From Crocinitomicaceae bacterium (GTDB lineage: Bacteria > Bacteroidota > Bacteroidia > Flavobacteriales_D > Crocinitomicaceae), in assembly GCA_020635955.1 (NCBI GenBank), contig JACJYW010000009.1, forward strand, positions 124,001-188,000: DNA of 64,000 nucleotides, read 5' to 3'. A program made the translations under genes and the position numbers. A model generated the notes under the pieces. The model saw nothing but the letters and a program-made list of their open reading frames with translations, had not been told where the DNA came from and searched no databases. Below, one piece after another: positions 52,070 through 60,890 of this stretch (positions are counted from its first letter, which is position 1; every line of letters starts with the position of its first letter).

Positions 52070-52316
52070 AAACTACTATACCATCTTCAAAATGGATAGT
52101 TCCGACACCATCATATTTCCAGGTCGCTCTTTCAAACGTAACCGTTTCACCGTCTGCTGTATATGAACTCGAAGAACTGGTTTTATGATTTGCTGACCCA
52201 AGTAATTCTTCCACTTCTGAGGTTGTCATGCCTTCTTTAACATCAGAAAGACTAGCACCACAGGACGTTAGGATGAAAAATGAGATGGCGAATAATGCTG
52301 AATAAAGTTTTTTCAT
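52056..52316 (-). CDS. Small lipoprotein with BamE/SmpA-like domain
   Basis: The 86-residue protein has a lipoprotein signal (lipobox LTSC). The short domain after it begins SLSDVKEGMTTSEVEELLGSANH, the typical start of SmpA/OmlA (BamE-like) folds. A strand region WKYDGVGTIHFEDGIV closes it. In Proteobacteria BamE helps fold barrels, but short single-domain homologues are widespread, so no such role is claimed. It is convergent with the HEAT-like gene (14-base overlap). Confidence 0.72.
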   Translation of the reverse strand: MKKLYSALFAISFFILTSCGASLSDVKEGMTTSEVEELLGSANHKTSSSSSYTADGETVTFERATWKYDGVGTIHFEDGIVVSTDK

Positions 52317-52478
52317 TTGCTAGTTTTCTTTCTAAGTTAATATTAATTGGTCATCCTTAAATATTCTATCAATGATTCCAGTACAATCTCAATCGGTTTA
52401 ACTTCTAAAAACTCCAGTATCTAAAAGTTTTTGGAACAGTTTTTGCACCATTTAGGTTGAACTTAAAAACTGTCCACT

Positions 52479-52811
52479 ATGAAGACAAGATCTACCTTAT
52501 TCCTTTTGACCTTTTTATTTTCCATTTTCATTATTTCTTCTTGCCAAAAGCCTTTAGATGATGCAGATATCCGATATCTCGGATCATGGGGATCTGACAA
52601 TTATGCTCTAGAGATCTGGAAAGACGGCAGAGGGGTATATGAAAAGCGCAATAAAACAGATGAGTTAGAATGCTATGTAAAGATCGAAGATCAAATGATC
52701 AAGTTCCGAGGTGGTATCCACAAAAACTTTGACATTGATGCCGAACCATATGATGACGGGACCGGACAAAAGATCATGATCTTAAACGGTGAATTATTCT
52801 ATAAGCACTAA
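52479..52811 (+). CDS. Small lipoprotein, function unknown
   Basis: The 110-residue protein has a lipoprotein signal (MKTRSTLFLLTFLFSIFIISSC). A small beta-rich domain follows (YLGSWGSDNYALEIWKDGRGVYEKR, MIKFRGGIHKNFDI), resembling short lipocalin-like lipoproteins of Bacteroidota. Function is unknown. It stands alone and ends at a clear terminator. Confidence 0.68.
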   Translation: MKTRSTLFLLTFLFSIFIISSCQKPLDDADIRYLGSWGSDNYALEIWKDGRGVYEKRNKTDELECYVKIEDQMIKFRGGIHKNFDIDAEPYDDGTGQKIMILNGELFYKH

Positions 52812-52816
52812 ACAAT

Positions 52817-52843
52817 AATCCCCTTCATTAAGGGGATTTTTTC
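52817..52843 (+). terminator. Rho-independent terminator after the 52479 lipoprotein gene
   Basis: AATCCCCTT, four bases, AAGGGGATT form a perfect 9-bp stem followed by TTTTC. The end touches the lysA stop on the other strand. Confidence 0.85.
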
Positions 52844-53988
52844 TATCCCTTTTCAACCAAATTTAAGGTACTGTGAAGTATACTGGGTACTTTCTCTCTT
52901 CCGTTATAGTTGAGAGACATGGACTCAGCATATGCACCACAACTGCGAATGGTAATGATATCTCCTCTTTTTAATTCAGGAAGTAGAATATCTTTCCCAA
53001 AACAGTCACTTGACTCGCAGATAGGACCAACTATATCATAAAGGAATTCCTCACCCGTTTCCAAACCATCCAGGCGTTCCATTTTATGATAAGCATTATA
53101 CAATGCGGGACGTAAAAGTTCTGTCATACCGGCATCAAGAACGGCGAAGTTTTTCTCTTCAGATCTTTTGATGTAAAGCACTTTGGTATGTAAACTACCG
53201 CATTGTGCCACGATCGACCGGCCTAATTCAAAATGCACCGGTACGGATGGATCCAATTCCAGGCAAGTTTTGAACGCTTCAAAATACCCATCAAAGTCTG
53301 GAATTGGGTTTTCTTCTGGTTCAAAGTAGTCGATTCCTAATCCACCACCAACATTCAAATATTCCAATGGACCAATACAAGTCGTGAAAACAGGAGCTAA
53401 TTCGTTAATTCTATCACAGAGATCAACATATACACTCATATCCTGAATTTGTGAACCAACATGAAAGTGCATCCCGACTATTCTCAGATTAGATAATGTT
53501 GGATAAATACCGATCAACTCTTCAAATTCAAGACTAGTCAAACCGAATTTATTCTCTTTTAAACCGGTTGAAATTTTTTCGTGAGTTAAAGGATTAACGT
53601 TTGGATTTAATCTCAAAGCGATATTTGCAAATGTATTGAGCTCTCCGGCCAATTCATTGATCACCAAAATCTCCTGTAAACTTTCACAATGGATCATTCC
53701 AACATTATTCTCAAGAGCATAGGTTATTTCTTCATCCGTCTTACCAACTCCTGCAAAAACAATTTCAGAAGAATGAAATCCAGCCTCTAATGCCCATCTG
53801 ATCTCTCCTCCACTTACGCAATCCGCTCCCAATCCTTCATTTGCAATGAGCTGAAGGATCTCAGTATTATTATTGGCCTTCACCGCATAGTGCACCTTAA
53901 AATTAGTTCCCTTAATGTTTGATTTCAAACAGTTTAAAGTCTCATTTAACAGGTCCAGGTCATAAAAATAATACGGTGTTTGTTTCAT
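52843..53988 (-). CDS. lysA: Diaminopimelate decarboxylase
   Basis: This 381-residue PLP enzyme makes L-lysine from meso-diaminopimelate. From the ATG at 53988 (MKQTPYYFYDLDLL) the PLP lysine is in VHYAVKANNN (about residue 40). Further motifs are VGMHFHVGSQI, LNVGGGLGIDYF, HFELGRSIVAQCG, ICESSDCFGKD (with the active cysteine), and CGAYAESMSLNYNGR. A shorter-than-usual length fits Bacteroidota LysA. It is divergent from a probable wHTH/ACT regulator, with 99 bases between starts. Confidence 0.95.
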   Translation of the reverse strand: MKQTPYYFYDLDLLNETLNCLKSNIKGTNFKVHYAVKANNNTEILQLIANEGLGADCVSGGEIRWALEAGFHSSEIVFAGVGKTDEEITYALENNVGMIHCESLQEILVINELAGELNTFANIALRLNPNVNPLTHEKISTGLKENKFGLTSLEFEELIGIYPTLSNLRIVGMHFHVGSQIQDMSVYVDLCDRINELAPVFTTCIGPLEYLNVGGGLGIDYFEPEENPIPDFDGYFEAFKTCLELDPSVPVHFELGRSIVAQCGSLHTKVLYIKRSEEKNFAVLDAGMTELLRPALYNAYHKMERLDGLETGEEFLYDIVGPICESSDCFGKDILLPELKRGDIITIRSCGAYAESMSLNYNGREKVPSILHSTLNLVEKG

Positions 53989-54006
53989 TTTTCTAAAAAT
54001 TTTCAA

Positions 54007-54014
54007 CAAATTTA
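54007..54014 (-). promoter_or_regulatory. -7 element for lysA
   Basis: On the minus strand TAAATTTG matches TAnnTTTG and lies 18 bases before the lysA ATG at 53988. No convincing -33 element is seen. Confidence 0.45.
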
Positions 54015-54045
54015 TATCAGAGTTCGTTAGTTTTGTTAATTGAAT

Positions 54046-54053
54046 TATATTTG
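54046..54053 (+). promoter_or_regulatory. -7 element for the wHTH/ACT-like gene
   Basis: TATATTTG matches TAnnTTTG and lies 34 bases before the ATG at 54088. The same octamer precedes the genes at 26990 and 44101. Confidence 0.45.
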
Positions 54054-54087
54054 TAATGAGATTTTAACAAAGCGTTATTTAATTAAC

Positions 54088-54765
54088 ATGGATAGATTAA
54101 GCAAGGTAATTGAGAAGCTCATAAATCAATCACCATTCATACAAGAGGCTATTTCAGAAGGATTGATCAACATCAGTTCATTGGCCAGAAAGTTAAATCC
54201 GGAGATCCAAAAGATCACTGGAAAAGAGGTATCAGATTCAGCCATTATCATGGCAATCAAAAGAATGCCTCCTGGGCCAAATCAGAAAATTGAAATGAAG
54301 ATCAAGAACTTCATGTCTCAATTGGGTGATCTTGTTGTTAGATCAAACCTGGTTAAAGTTACATTTAACAACTACGTTGGTATATCTCAGGATCAGGCTA
54401 AGTTTTTATCTAACATTAAAGATATCTCAGACAACTTTTATACTGTATCAAGAGGTATTTCAGAAACAACAATCATTACCAATGCTCAATTCGAAGAGAA
54501 GTTGAGAGCCATGTTCAAGCAAGAGGCCATTTTGTCTTCACTGGATAATCTTTCATCCATCACAATGAAATTGCCTGAAGTAAATACAGAAATTTCTGGG
54601 GTATACTACTATCTATTGAAGAAAATTGCCTGGGAAGGCATTAACCTTGCAGAGGTAATCTCAACAACTAATGAGTTCACTATTGTTGTGGATACTTCAA
54701 AAGTAAGCCACGCTTTTAGTGTGTTAATGGAATTGAAAACAGAAACGTTGGCGGCAGAGTTTTAA
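54088..54765 (+). CDS. Probable winged-helix / ACT-domain protein
   Basis: From the ATG at 54088 the protein has 225 residues. The N-terminal part (INQSPFIQEAISEGLINISSL, then GKEVSDSAIIMAIKRMPP) reads like a winged-helix domain. The C-terminal 60 residues (KKIAWEGINLAEVISTTNEF, then TIVVDTSKVSHAFSVLMEL) resemble an ACT domain, which usually binds amino acids. It starts 99 bases from the divergent lysA, so a role as an amino-acid-responsive regulator of lysA is plausible; this is inference. I cannot name the family. An upstream in-frame ATG at 54040 lies inside the promoter and is rejected. Confidence 0.65.
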   Translation: MDRLSKVIEKLINQSPFIQEAISEGLINISSLARKLNPEIQKITGKEVSDSAIIMAIKRMPPGPNQKIEMKIKNFMSQLGDLVVRSNLVKVTFNNYVGISQDQAKFLSNIKDISDNFYTVSRGISETTIITNAQFEEKLRAMFKQEAILSSLDNLSSITMKLPEVNTEISGVYYYLLKKIAWEGINLAEVISTTNEFTIVVDTSKVSHAFSVLMELKTETLAAEF

Positions 54766-54779
54766 CCCTCTGCCTTTTT
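54753..54779 (+). terminator. Terminator embedded in overlapping gene ends
   Basis: GGCAGAG, eight bases, CTCTGCC, then TTTTT. The left arm lies in the last sense codons of the plus-strand gene, the loop contains its stop, and the right arm and T-run lie inside the final codons of the convergent ion channel gene. Confidence 0.75.
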
Positions 54780-55631
54780 CATTTCTGCGATCATTGATTG
54801 CATTTCCTCTAATTTCTTTTCTAGATCAGAAACCGTAACGGCGTTCACTTTTTCGCCCTTAGCTTTTCTTTTTGCTTCGTCCATTTCCATTCGGGCTTCA
54901 TCCATACCGTTCATAATTACACCTATGAACAAGTTTAAGAAGATCATAGTACCGATCAATACAAATGAAACAAAGAAGAAAGCAGATCCTCCTGGACTTC
55001 CAGATGACATGGTGCATAGATCCATGTTTCCGTCATATCCGTAGTTCTCACATCCAAACATATTGATATACATTACGTCTGTCCAGTCTTCCAAAGTAAC
55101 TACCCTGAATAAGGTAAGCATAGATGTTTGAAGGTTACTGAAGTGTATTGGATCATTCTCTCCGAAGAAAAATACTCCTGCCACAGCATAGATATAAAAC
55201 AATAGTAACAACAAGATTGAAACATAACCCATAGAAGGGATTGATTTCAATAACGCTCCTACTAACATTTGCAGCTTAGGCAAGGCTTTGATCAACTTCA
55301 ATACCCTCAACAATCTCAACAATCTAAGAATAGCAATTGAAGACCCACCAAATGGCATGAATGCTGCTGCTACAATTATAAAATCGAAAACATTCCAGCT
55401 GTCTTTAAAATAATTCCATGGTTTTGGAACCTCAGCAATTAGTTTAACAAGTACCTCTATGATGAAAATACCAAGTACTATTTTATTGAGTGCTTCAAGA
55501 ATAGTTTCGTATTTCGAATAAAATTCAGGATAAGTGGCCATACCTACCAACATACCTGCGATCAAAATTGCAATCGTTACTGAGTTCTGAAACCATTTGG
55601 CTTCAGCAATTTGCTTACAAAGCTTAACCAT
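54762..55631 (-). CDS. Voltage-gated cation channel of the bacterial NaChBac family
   Basis: The 289-residue protein has six transmembrane segments. S4 carries positive residues every third position (R103, R106, R109, K112, K115). The pore filter reads TLEDWTD (179-185) after a pore helix. S6 includes VLIGTMIFLNLFIGVIMN. A C-terminal coiled coil (about 266-287) fits tetramer assembly. NaChBac-type filters read TLESW; the extra acidic residues here (D182, D185) resemble positions that favour calcium in engineered channels, so ion preference is uncertain. An extracellular loop with two cysteines (194, 206) follows the pore. Confidence 0.93.
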   Translation of the reverse strand: MVKLCKQIAEAKWFQNSVTIAILIAGMLVGMATYPEFYSKYETILEALNKIVLGIFIIEVLVKLIAEVPKPWNYFKDSWNVFDFIIVAAAFMPFGGSSIAILRLLRLLRVLKLIKALPKLQMLVGALLKSIPSMGYVSILLLLLFYIYAVAGVFFFGENDPIHFSNLQTSMLTLFRVVTLEDWTDVMYINMFGCENYGYDGNMDLCTMSSGSPGGSAFFFVSFVLIGTMIFLNLFIGVIMNGMDEARMEMDEAKRKAKGEKVNAVTVSDLEKKLEEMQSMIAEMKKAEG

Positions 55632-55771
55632 AAATCAATTATTAATGATGAGTGAGGGCGAAAATAATAAAGTTCTCAATACATTAATCTGGCAATGAAT
55701 ATTTTAATCATTCTTTGTTCAACGCAACATTATTTAACAGAAGCAGGTATAACCCTTCGAGTGTAATAATT

Positions 55772-55779
55772 ATCTTTGG
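55772..55779 (+). promoter_or_regulatory. -7 element for the glycosyltransferase pair
   Basis: TATCTTTG matches TAnnTTTG and lies 32 bases before the ATG at 55812. A -33 TTG is not evident. Confidence 0.4.
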
Positions 55780-55811
55780 CTACAAATCAAAATGGCCGTT
55801 TTCTATAGTTG

Positions 55812-56768
55812 ATGGACGAAGTAAATAAAATACAGATCAGTGTAGTAGTTCCTTTGTACAATGAGGAAGAGTCTCTTCCGGAATTGCATGATTGGATCGT
55901 TCGTGTGATGAATGCAAACAACTTCACTTATGAGATCATGTTCATCAATGATGGAAGCACAGATAATTCCTGGGCAGTTGTTGAGGAATTGAAAGCAAAA
56001 AACCCCAATGTAAGAGGTATTAAATTCCAACGTAATTACGGAAAATCTGCCGCTTTACATGTAGGTTTTGAAGCCATAAAGGGTAATGTTGTCATTACAA
56101 TGGATGCGGATCTTCAGGATAGCCCTGACGAAATTCCCGAATTGTACAAAATGATCAAGGAAGATGGATTTGATCTGGTTTCTGGATGGAAAAAGAAACG
56201 TTACGATCCATTGAGTAAAACCATCCCAACAAAGATCTACAATGGAGTTAACCGAATGATCTCAGGTATAAAATTACATGACATGAACTGTGGTTTAAAA
56301 GCCTATCGTTCAGATGTGGTTAAATCAATAGAGATTTTTGGTGAAATGCACCGATACATACCGGTTATTGCTAAAGCAGCCGGATTTCAAAAAATAGGTG
56401 AAAAAGTAGTACAACATCAAGAAAGAAAATACGGTAAATCAAAGTTTGGAATGGAGCGATTTATCAATGGTTTTCTGGACATGTTCACCATTACTTTTAT
56501 CACTCGGTTTGGAAAAAAACCAATGCACTTTTTTGGCTTGATCGGAACCATGTTCTTTATTATTGGGTTTTTAGCTGCACTTTGGCTGGGGATAGATAAG
56601 TTATTTATTGATACATCTGGAAGATTGATCGCTGAACGCCCTGAATTCTTTATATCGTTGACATGCATGATCATAGGTGTTCAACTTTTCATGGCAGGAT
56701 TTCTAGGAGAGTTAATTGGAAGGAGCTCGGCAACAAGAAATCAATATCTGATAGAAAAAGAGATCTAG
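55812..56768 (+). CDS. Family 2 glycosyltransferase (dolichol-phosphate-mannose-synthase-like)
   Basis: The 318-residue protein has the GT2 opening ISVVVPLYNEEESLPELHDW, then MFINDGSTDNSWAVVEELK, the metal motif ITMDADLQDSPDEIPELY, and ...GLKAYRSDVVKS. Two C-terminal transmembrane segments follow (FFGLIGTMFFIIGFLAALWLG, ISLTCMIIGVQLFMAGFLGEL). This matches ArnC/GtrB/DPM1-like enzymes that load a sugar onto a polyprenyl phosphate. Such donors serve GT39-type enzymes like that at 36134. It is followed immediately by a GT4 gene. Confidence 0.92.
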   Translation: MDEVNKIQISVVVPLYNEEESLPELHDWIVRVMNANNFTYEIMFINDGSTDNSWAVVEELKAKNPNVRGIKFQRNYGKSAALHVGFEAIKGNVVITMDADLQDSPDEIPELYKMIKEDGFDLVSGWKKKRYDPLSKTIPTKIYNGVNRMISGIKLHDMNCGLKAYRSDVVKSIEIFGEMHRYIPVIAKAAGFQKIGEKVVQHQERKYGKSKFGMERFINGFLDMFTITFITRFGKKPMHFFGLIGTMFFIIGFLAALWLGIDKLFIDTSGRLIAERPEFFISLTCMIIGVQLFMAGFLGELIGRSSATRNQYLIEKEI

Positions 56769-57914
56769 TTGGAATCAAAGAAAAAAAAGATCATTTTAGT
56801 TGGTACTGCTCACCCCTTTAGAGGAGGACTGGCATCTTACAATGAAAGACTGATCAAACAATTTCTGGATGAAGGGCATGAAGCCGAGATCTATACTTTT
56901 ACGGTTCAATACCCCAACTTTCTTTTTCCAGGTAAAACACAATATTCAGAAGAACCTGCACCAGCTGATCTTAAGATCACAAGAAATGTAAGTTCCATTA
57001 ATCCCTTTAATTGGATACGAATAGGCAATAAGATCCGTAAGGAAAAGCCAGATATTTTGATCTTTAAGTACTGGTTACCGTTTATGGGTCCTTGCTTTGG
57101 AACCATTGCCAGAAAAGTAAAAAAGAACAAACATACCAGGATCATTAGTATTTTGGATAATGTCATCCCACATGAAAGTCGGATAGGTGATAAACAGTTT
57201 ACTAAATACTTCCTCAAACCAATAGACGGCTTCATTTCTATGTCTAAAAGTGTTGAAGATGATCTTGCTAAATTTGATGTTTCGAAACCGAGAGATTTTA
57301 ATCCGCATCCCCTTTTTGACAATTTTGGTCCCATACTGGACAAAAAGGAAGCTAAAGATCTACTTGGACTAGATAAGGATTTCAATTACATCCTATTCTT
57401 TGGCATCATCAGAGATTACAAAGGACTGGACCTGCTACTTGAAGCTTTCTCCAAAATGGAGCGCAATTCAAAAAAGCTGAAGTTGTTAATCGCTGGAGAA
57501 TACTACAGTAATGAAGAAAAATATCAAGAACTGATCAAATCATTGGAACTGACTCAGGATGTCATAGTAGTCAACAAATTTATCAATGATTCAGAGGTGG
57601 GTAGATACTTCTGTGCATCTGACATTATAGCCCAGCCTTACAAATCAGCCACACAATCAGGTGTTACCCAAATTGCCTATCACTTTGAAATCCCAATGTT
57701 GGTTACCAATGTCGGTGGTCTACCAGAAATGGTTCCGGATGGAAAAGTGGGTTATGTCACTTCTCAGGCACCTGAAGATATTGCTGCAGCACTCGAAAGT
57801 TTCTACACGGATGAAAAAGAAGCAGAATTTAAAGCGAATATTAAAATTGAGAAGCAAAAATATCTTTGGGATAAACTGACAGAGAAGGTGTTAACTCTGG
57901 CAGATAAGATCTAG
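56769..57914 (+). CDS. Family 4 glycosyltransferase
   Basis: The 381-residue protein has the GT-B opening KIILVGTAHPFRGGLASYNERL, then a middle region with SISMSK-like FISMSKSVEDDL. The C-terminal nucleotide-sugar part has ILFFGIIRDYKGLDLLLEAF, LLIAGEYYSN and the conserved YKSATQSGVTQIAYHFEIPMLVTNVGGLPEMV. The donor and acceptor sugars are unknown. The start is a TTG directly after the stop of the GT2 gene, so the two are coupled and probably act on the same glycan. Confidence 0.92.
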   Translation: MESKKKKIILVGTAHPFRGGLASYNERLIKQFLDEGHEAEIYTFTVQYPNFLFPGKTQYSEEPAPADLKITRNVSSINPFNWIRIGNKIRKEKPDILIFKYWLPFMGPCFGTIARKVKKNKHTRIISILDNVIPHESRIGDKQFTKYFLKPIDGFISMSKSVEDDLAKFDVSKPRDFNPHPLFDNFGPILDKKEAKDLLGLDKDFNYILFFGIIRDYKGLDLLLEAFSKMERNSKKLKLLIAGEYYSNEEKYQELIKSLELTQDVIVVNKFINDSEVGRYFCASDIIAQPYKSATQSGVTQIAYHFEIPMLVTNVGGLPEMVPDGKVGYVTSQAPEDIAAALESFYTDEKEAEFKANIKIEKQKYLWDKLTEKVLTLADKI

Positions 57915-57915
57915 A

Positions 57916-58140
57916 TTATTCTTTAATGAATCGTTGAATAGTTTCTCCTGATCGCAAATAATAAACACCGGGCAAGAGTTCCGAAATATTCAATTGATCC
58001 TGATCTTGAGTGTAGACCCGATCTAAACTCTCAAATATCTCCGCTTCATCTAATTCCATTAAAAAAACCGTCCCGCAATCGCTGAAAATTTTAGGACAAA
58101 AAGTGCTATGAGGGTTTGGTATTGTCCAAATAACCCTCAC
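57916..58140 (-). pseudogene. Remnant of a T9SS cargo gene (C-terminal sorting tail only)
   Basis: The 74-codon frame has no signal peptide. Its last 35 residues (VYTQDQDQLNISELLPGVYYLRSGETIQRFIKE) read like a type A T9SS sorting tail. The only start at 58140 lies within the terminator hairpin of the next gene (58098-58145), so normal transcription and translation are unlikely. I read it as the decayed 3' end of a former cargo gene, perhaps a duplicate of the neighbour at 58169. A short expressed protein cannot be excluded. Confidence 0.55.
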
Positions 58141-58145
58141 AGCAC
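58098..58145 (-). terminator. Strong terminator of the T9SS cargo gene
   Basis: On the minus strand GTGCTGTGAGGGTT ... AACCCTCATAGCAC (13 of 14 paired) with an inner TTTGG/CCAAA stem is followed by TTTTT. It lies 24 bases past the stop of the gene at 58169. Confidence 0.88.
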
Positions 58146-58168
58146 GATATTTTCAATACTTAATTTTT

Positions 58169-59638
58169 TTATTTCTTCACCAAATTCTGCTGAGTAACAA
58201 TGGCTTCGTTCTCAACGATCAATGTATAAGTGCCTGAACTTAATTCTTTCAGATCTAAATACAACTGGTCTCCATTTTGATGTGTCCAAACCTTAACTAA
58301 TTTGCCAGATCTGTCTACTAAAGAAACTGTTAGTTCATCACCTCCACAATTCATTTCAACCATTACTTCTCCATCAGTTGGGTTAGGATAAACTTTCATT
58401 TCAGCTTTAGGTAAGGCTGCATAACCTAACACGGCAGGTGTTCCACAATTGCCATCCATTTTTTCATAGAATAATAGATCTGACATGTAGGTTTTATTTG
58501 CCGATTGATTCATGCCGGTTGGCTCCAACCACCCCACACCATTAATAGTAGTATACATCATTTTTTCACCGTAAGGATCAATGATGAGACAAGAATCAGA
58601 TCCTGCATTTAAAAAACCTTGTTTTCTGATCACCTCCTGAATATCTGAACATTCATTGATAAATAAACTGGTCCAACCATCTATACCATCAAACTCTTCA
58701 GGCATAAAAGGTGTATTCCATTGATCAAGATGCTTGAACATTTGACTTTGCGCAGAACCAGGGTTGTTGAAATGTTCCTCTCCATTAATACTGTGAACAG
58801 TAATATCCTTGGAATCCTGGAAAACGTATACAATAGAATCTGCTCCATACTCGAACTTATTGAGCACTTTTCTATTATAAATGGTTTCTGTCATTACTCC
58901 TTCTTCATCTTCAACAGAACCATAGGTCCAGATATTATCTGAGATTGAATAATTGTAGACATCACCAATGGTAGGCTTTGTTAAACCCGTATGGTTGAAA
59001 CCGATCAATCTGAATTTATCATTGTATCCTACAGGAAAATCATGATCATTATTCAACGAGGCAGGTCCTTCATAAGGATAAGGAAAACTATATGGAGCAA
59101 AAAATTCAATAAAACCGTGATGCTGCGATAAGATTATCCTTGGATTATTGATAGGGAGCGGAACGTTACTGAAAAGATCAATGATCTTAACGCTATCCAA
59201 TTCACCAAAAATTGAAACAACCGTAACACTGGTTACTTCTCCTTTGATCCAATCTCCATTGGAATAGGTATATACGTTGAATATATCCCCTTGTTGTGCT
59301 TGCGTTTCAATTGAAATAGGTTCATTATCCCTGTTATAGAACACATTTTGACCATTTGATTTGATCTCAATGCGTTTTCCCATCCAGGAATCTCCTATGT
59401 AATAACGACAAGGGTCATTTTCTCCCAAATCCAAATTTTCACGGATCGTTTTGAATCCGTAAAAAACAGAATCAGTACCATTCAGTTCTATGCTATTCAC
59501 CTTAATCCCGAGAACATAATCAAAATTAAGTGTAGAATAATAGTTGATATCGTTAGATCGTACAGTTTGATAATCTTGGCCAAACGTAAGTGAGGTAGTA
59601 ATAAATAAAGCAAATGCTAGGGTAAATGTTGGCTTCAT
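58169..59638 (-). CDS. Secreted protein with T9SS type A sorting domain, function unknown
   Basis: From the ATG at 59638 the protein has 489 residues with a signal peptide (MKPTFTLAFALFITTSLTFG). The central 380 residues have no recognised domain. They contain tandem beta-type wording (DNIWTYGSVEDEEGV, YNRKVLNKFEYGADSIVYVF). The tail begins MKVYPNPTDGEVMVEM and ends SSGTYTLIVENEAIVTQQNLVKK, typical of T9SS type A signals. The protein is thus predicted to be exported to the surface or medium. It is a single-gene unit with its own terminator. Confidence 0.8.
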   Translation of the reverse strand: MKPTFTLAFALFITTSLTFGQDYQTVRSNDINYYSTLNFDYVLGIKVNSIELNGTDSVFYGFKTIRENLDLGENDPCRYYIGDSWMGKRIEIKSNGQNVFYNRDNEPISIETQAQQGDIFNVYTYSNGDWIKGEVTSVTVVSIFGELDSVKIIDLFSNVPLPINNPRIILSQHHGFIEFFAPYSFPYPYEGPASLNNDHDFPVGYNDKFRLIGFNHTGLTKPTIGDVYNYSISDNIWTYGSVEDEEGVMTETIYNRKVLNKFEYGADSIVYVFQDSKDITVHSINGEEHFNNPGSAQSQMFKHLDQWNTPFMPEEFDGIDGWTSLFINECSDIQEVIRKQGFLNAGSDSCLIIDPYGEKMMYTTINGVGWLEPTGMNQSANKTYMSDLLFYEKMDGNCGTPAVLGYAALPKAEMKVYPNPTDGEVMVEMNCGGDELTVSLVDRSGKLVKVWTHQNGDQLYLDLKELSSGTYTLIVENEAIVTQQNLVKK

Positions 59639-59864
59639 AGGGTATGATTTAAAAGAACGTCTATAAAAGTTACCAAATTCAATCACCTATGTCAAGTTAT
59701 GCATGCATAATTTCGACAAATATTATTTATTCATAGACCAATCCAAAATCCTCAATTTAAAAGATTTACAACAGTATCCAGTACAGTAACCACCATAAAA
59801 ACATCCATTTTTATTCACGAAACAAAACAAGGTAAGACCAAACATTTATGTTAAATTCGCTCTG

Positions 59865-60890
59865 ATGATCATAAGAAGTAAAGCTCCATTCAGATTAGGT
59901 CTTGCCGGAGGTGGCACAGATGTTAGTCCTTATTCAGACATGTTTGGTGGTGCAATCCTAAATGCAACTATAAGTTTGTATGCGAGAACTACCTTGATTC
60001 CTACAAATAATGGTAAGATAGTATTCACCAATGCGGATAAGAGCAAAACTTACACCTTTGACAGCAAAGAAGAGCTTGAACTCAATGGAGATATTGATCT
60101 TCAAATCGGAATTTATAACAGAATTGTTAAAACGTATTCCAAGGCACCACTTTCATTTGAAATGACAACTTCCATGGACGTTCCAACCGGAAGTGGCCTG
60201 GGAACTTCATCTACATTGGTTGTTTCTATTTTAGGTGCTTTTGTGGAGTGGTTAAAACTTCCGTTGGGAGAATATGACATTGCCCACTTAGCTTATGAAA
60301 TAGAGCGCGTTGACCTGGGAATGAAGGGCGGTAAACAAGATCAATATGCCGCAACTTTTGGTGGAGTCAATTTTCTTGAGTTTTTGGAAAATGACAAGGT
60401 AATTGTCAATCCATTGCGCACGAAAAAAAGTTTTTTAAATGAGCTAAACTTTGTTTTGGTCCTCTATTATACAAAGACCTCACGCGAATCAGCCAAGATC
60501 ATTGAAAAGCAGATAGACAATGTCAAAAAATCAGATAGCAAGCCCATTGAGGCTATGCACAAATTAAAAAAGCAGGCTTTTGATATGAAACAAGCTTTCC
60601 TGATCTCAGATATTAATAGAATTGGTGAGATCCTTCACGAAAGCTGGCTAAATAAAAAGCAAATGGCTTCTGGAATTTCAAATGATCTGATTGATGGTAT
60701 ATATGAAAAAGCCATTCAGGCCGGAGCTACTGGAGGAAAGATCTCTGGGGCTGGAGGAGGAGGATTCATGATGTTCTTTGCTCCTAAAACAAGCAGGTAT
60801 AACGTAATTGAAGCGTTACAAGAATTCGGCGGAGATATTGTAAATTATGACTTTGTAAATCAAGGATTGTATACATGGACCGTGGAATAA
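59865..60890 (+). CDS. hddA: D-glycero-alpha-D-manno-heptose 7-phosphate kinase
   Basis: This 341-residue GHMP kinase phosphorylates heptose 7-phosphate at C1. The opening IIRSKAPFRLGLAGGGTDVSPYSD is the HddA signature. The ATP loop MDVPTGSGLGTSSTLVVS is around 105-122, and GGKISGAGGGGFMMFFAP closes the fold. It overlaps hddC by 16 bases and begins the three-gene cluster for GDP-D-glycero-alpha-D-manno-heptose, a sugar used in S-layer glycans or lipopolysaccharide-like polymers. Confidence 0.93.
   Translation: MIIRSKAPFRLGLAGGGTDVSPYSDMFGGAILNATISLYARTTLIPTNNGKIVFTNADKSKTYTFDSKEELELNGDIDLQIGIYNRIVKTYSKAPLSFEMTTSMDVPTGSGLGTSSTLVVSILGAFVEWLKLPLGEYDIAHLAYEIERVDLGMKGGKQDQYAATFGGVNFLEFLENDKVIVNPLRTKKSFLNELNFVLVLYYTKTSRESAKIIEKQIDNVKKSDSKPIEAMHKLKKQAFDMKQAFLISDINRIGEILHESWLNKKQMASGISNDLIDGIYEKAIQAGATGGKISGAGGGGFMMFFAPKTSRYNVIEALQEFGGDIVNYDFVNQGLYTWTVE

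Noticed and set aside
56906..57385. 159-codon minus-strand frame over the GT4 gene
   Set aside because: It is antisense to a well-supported glycosyltransferase and has no recognisable feature.
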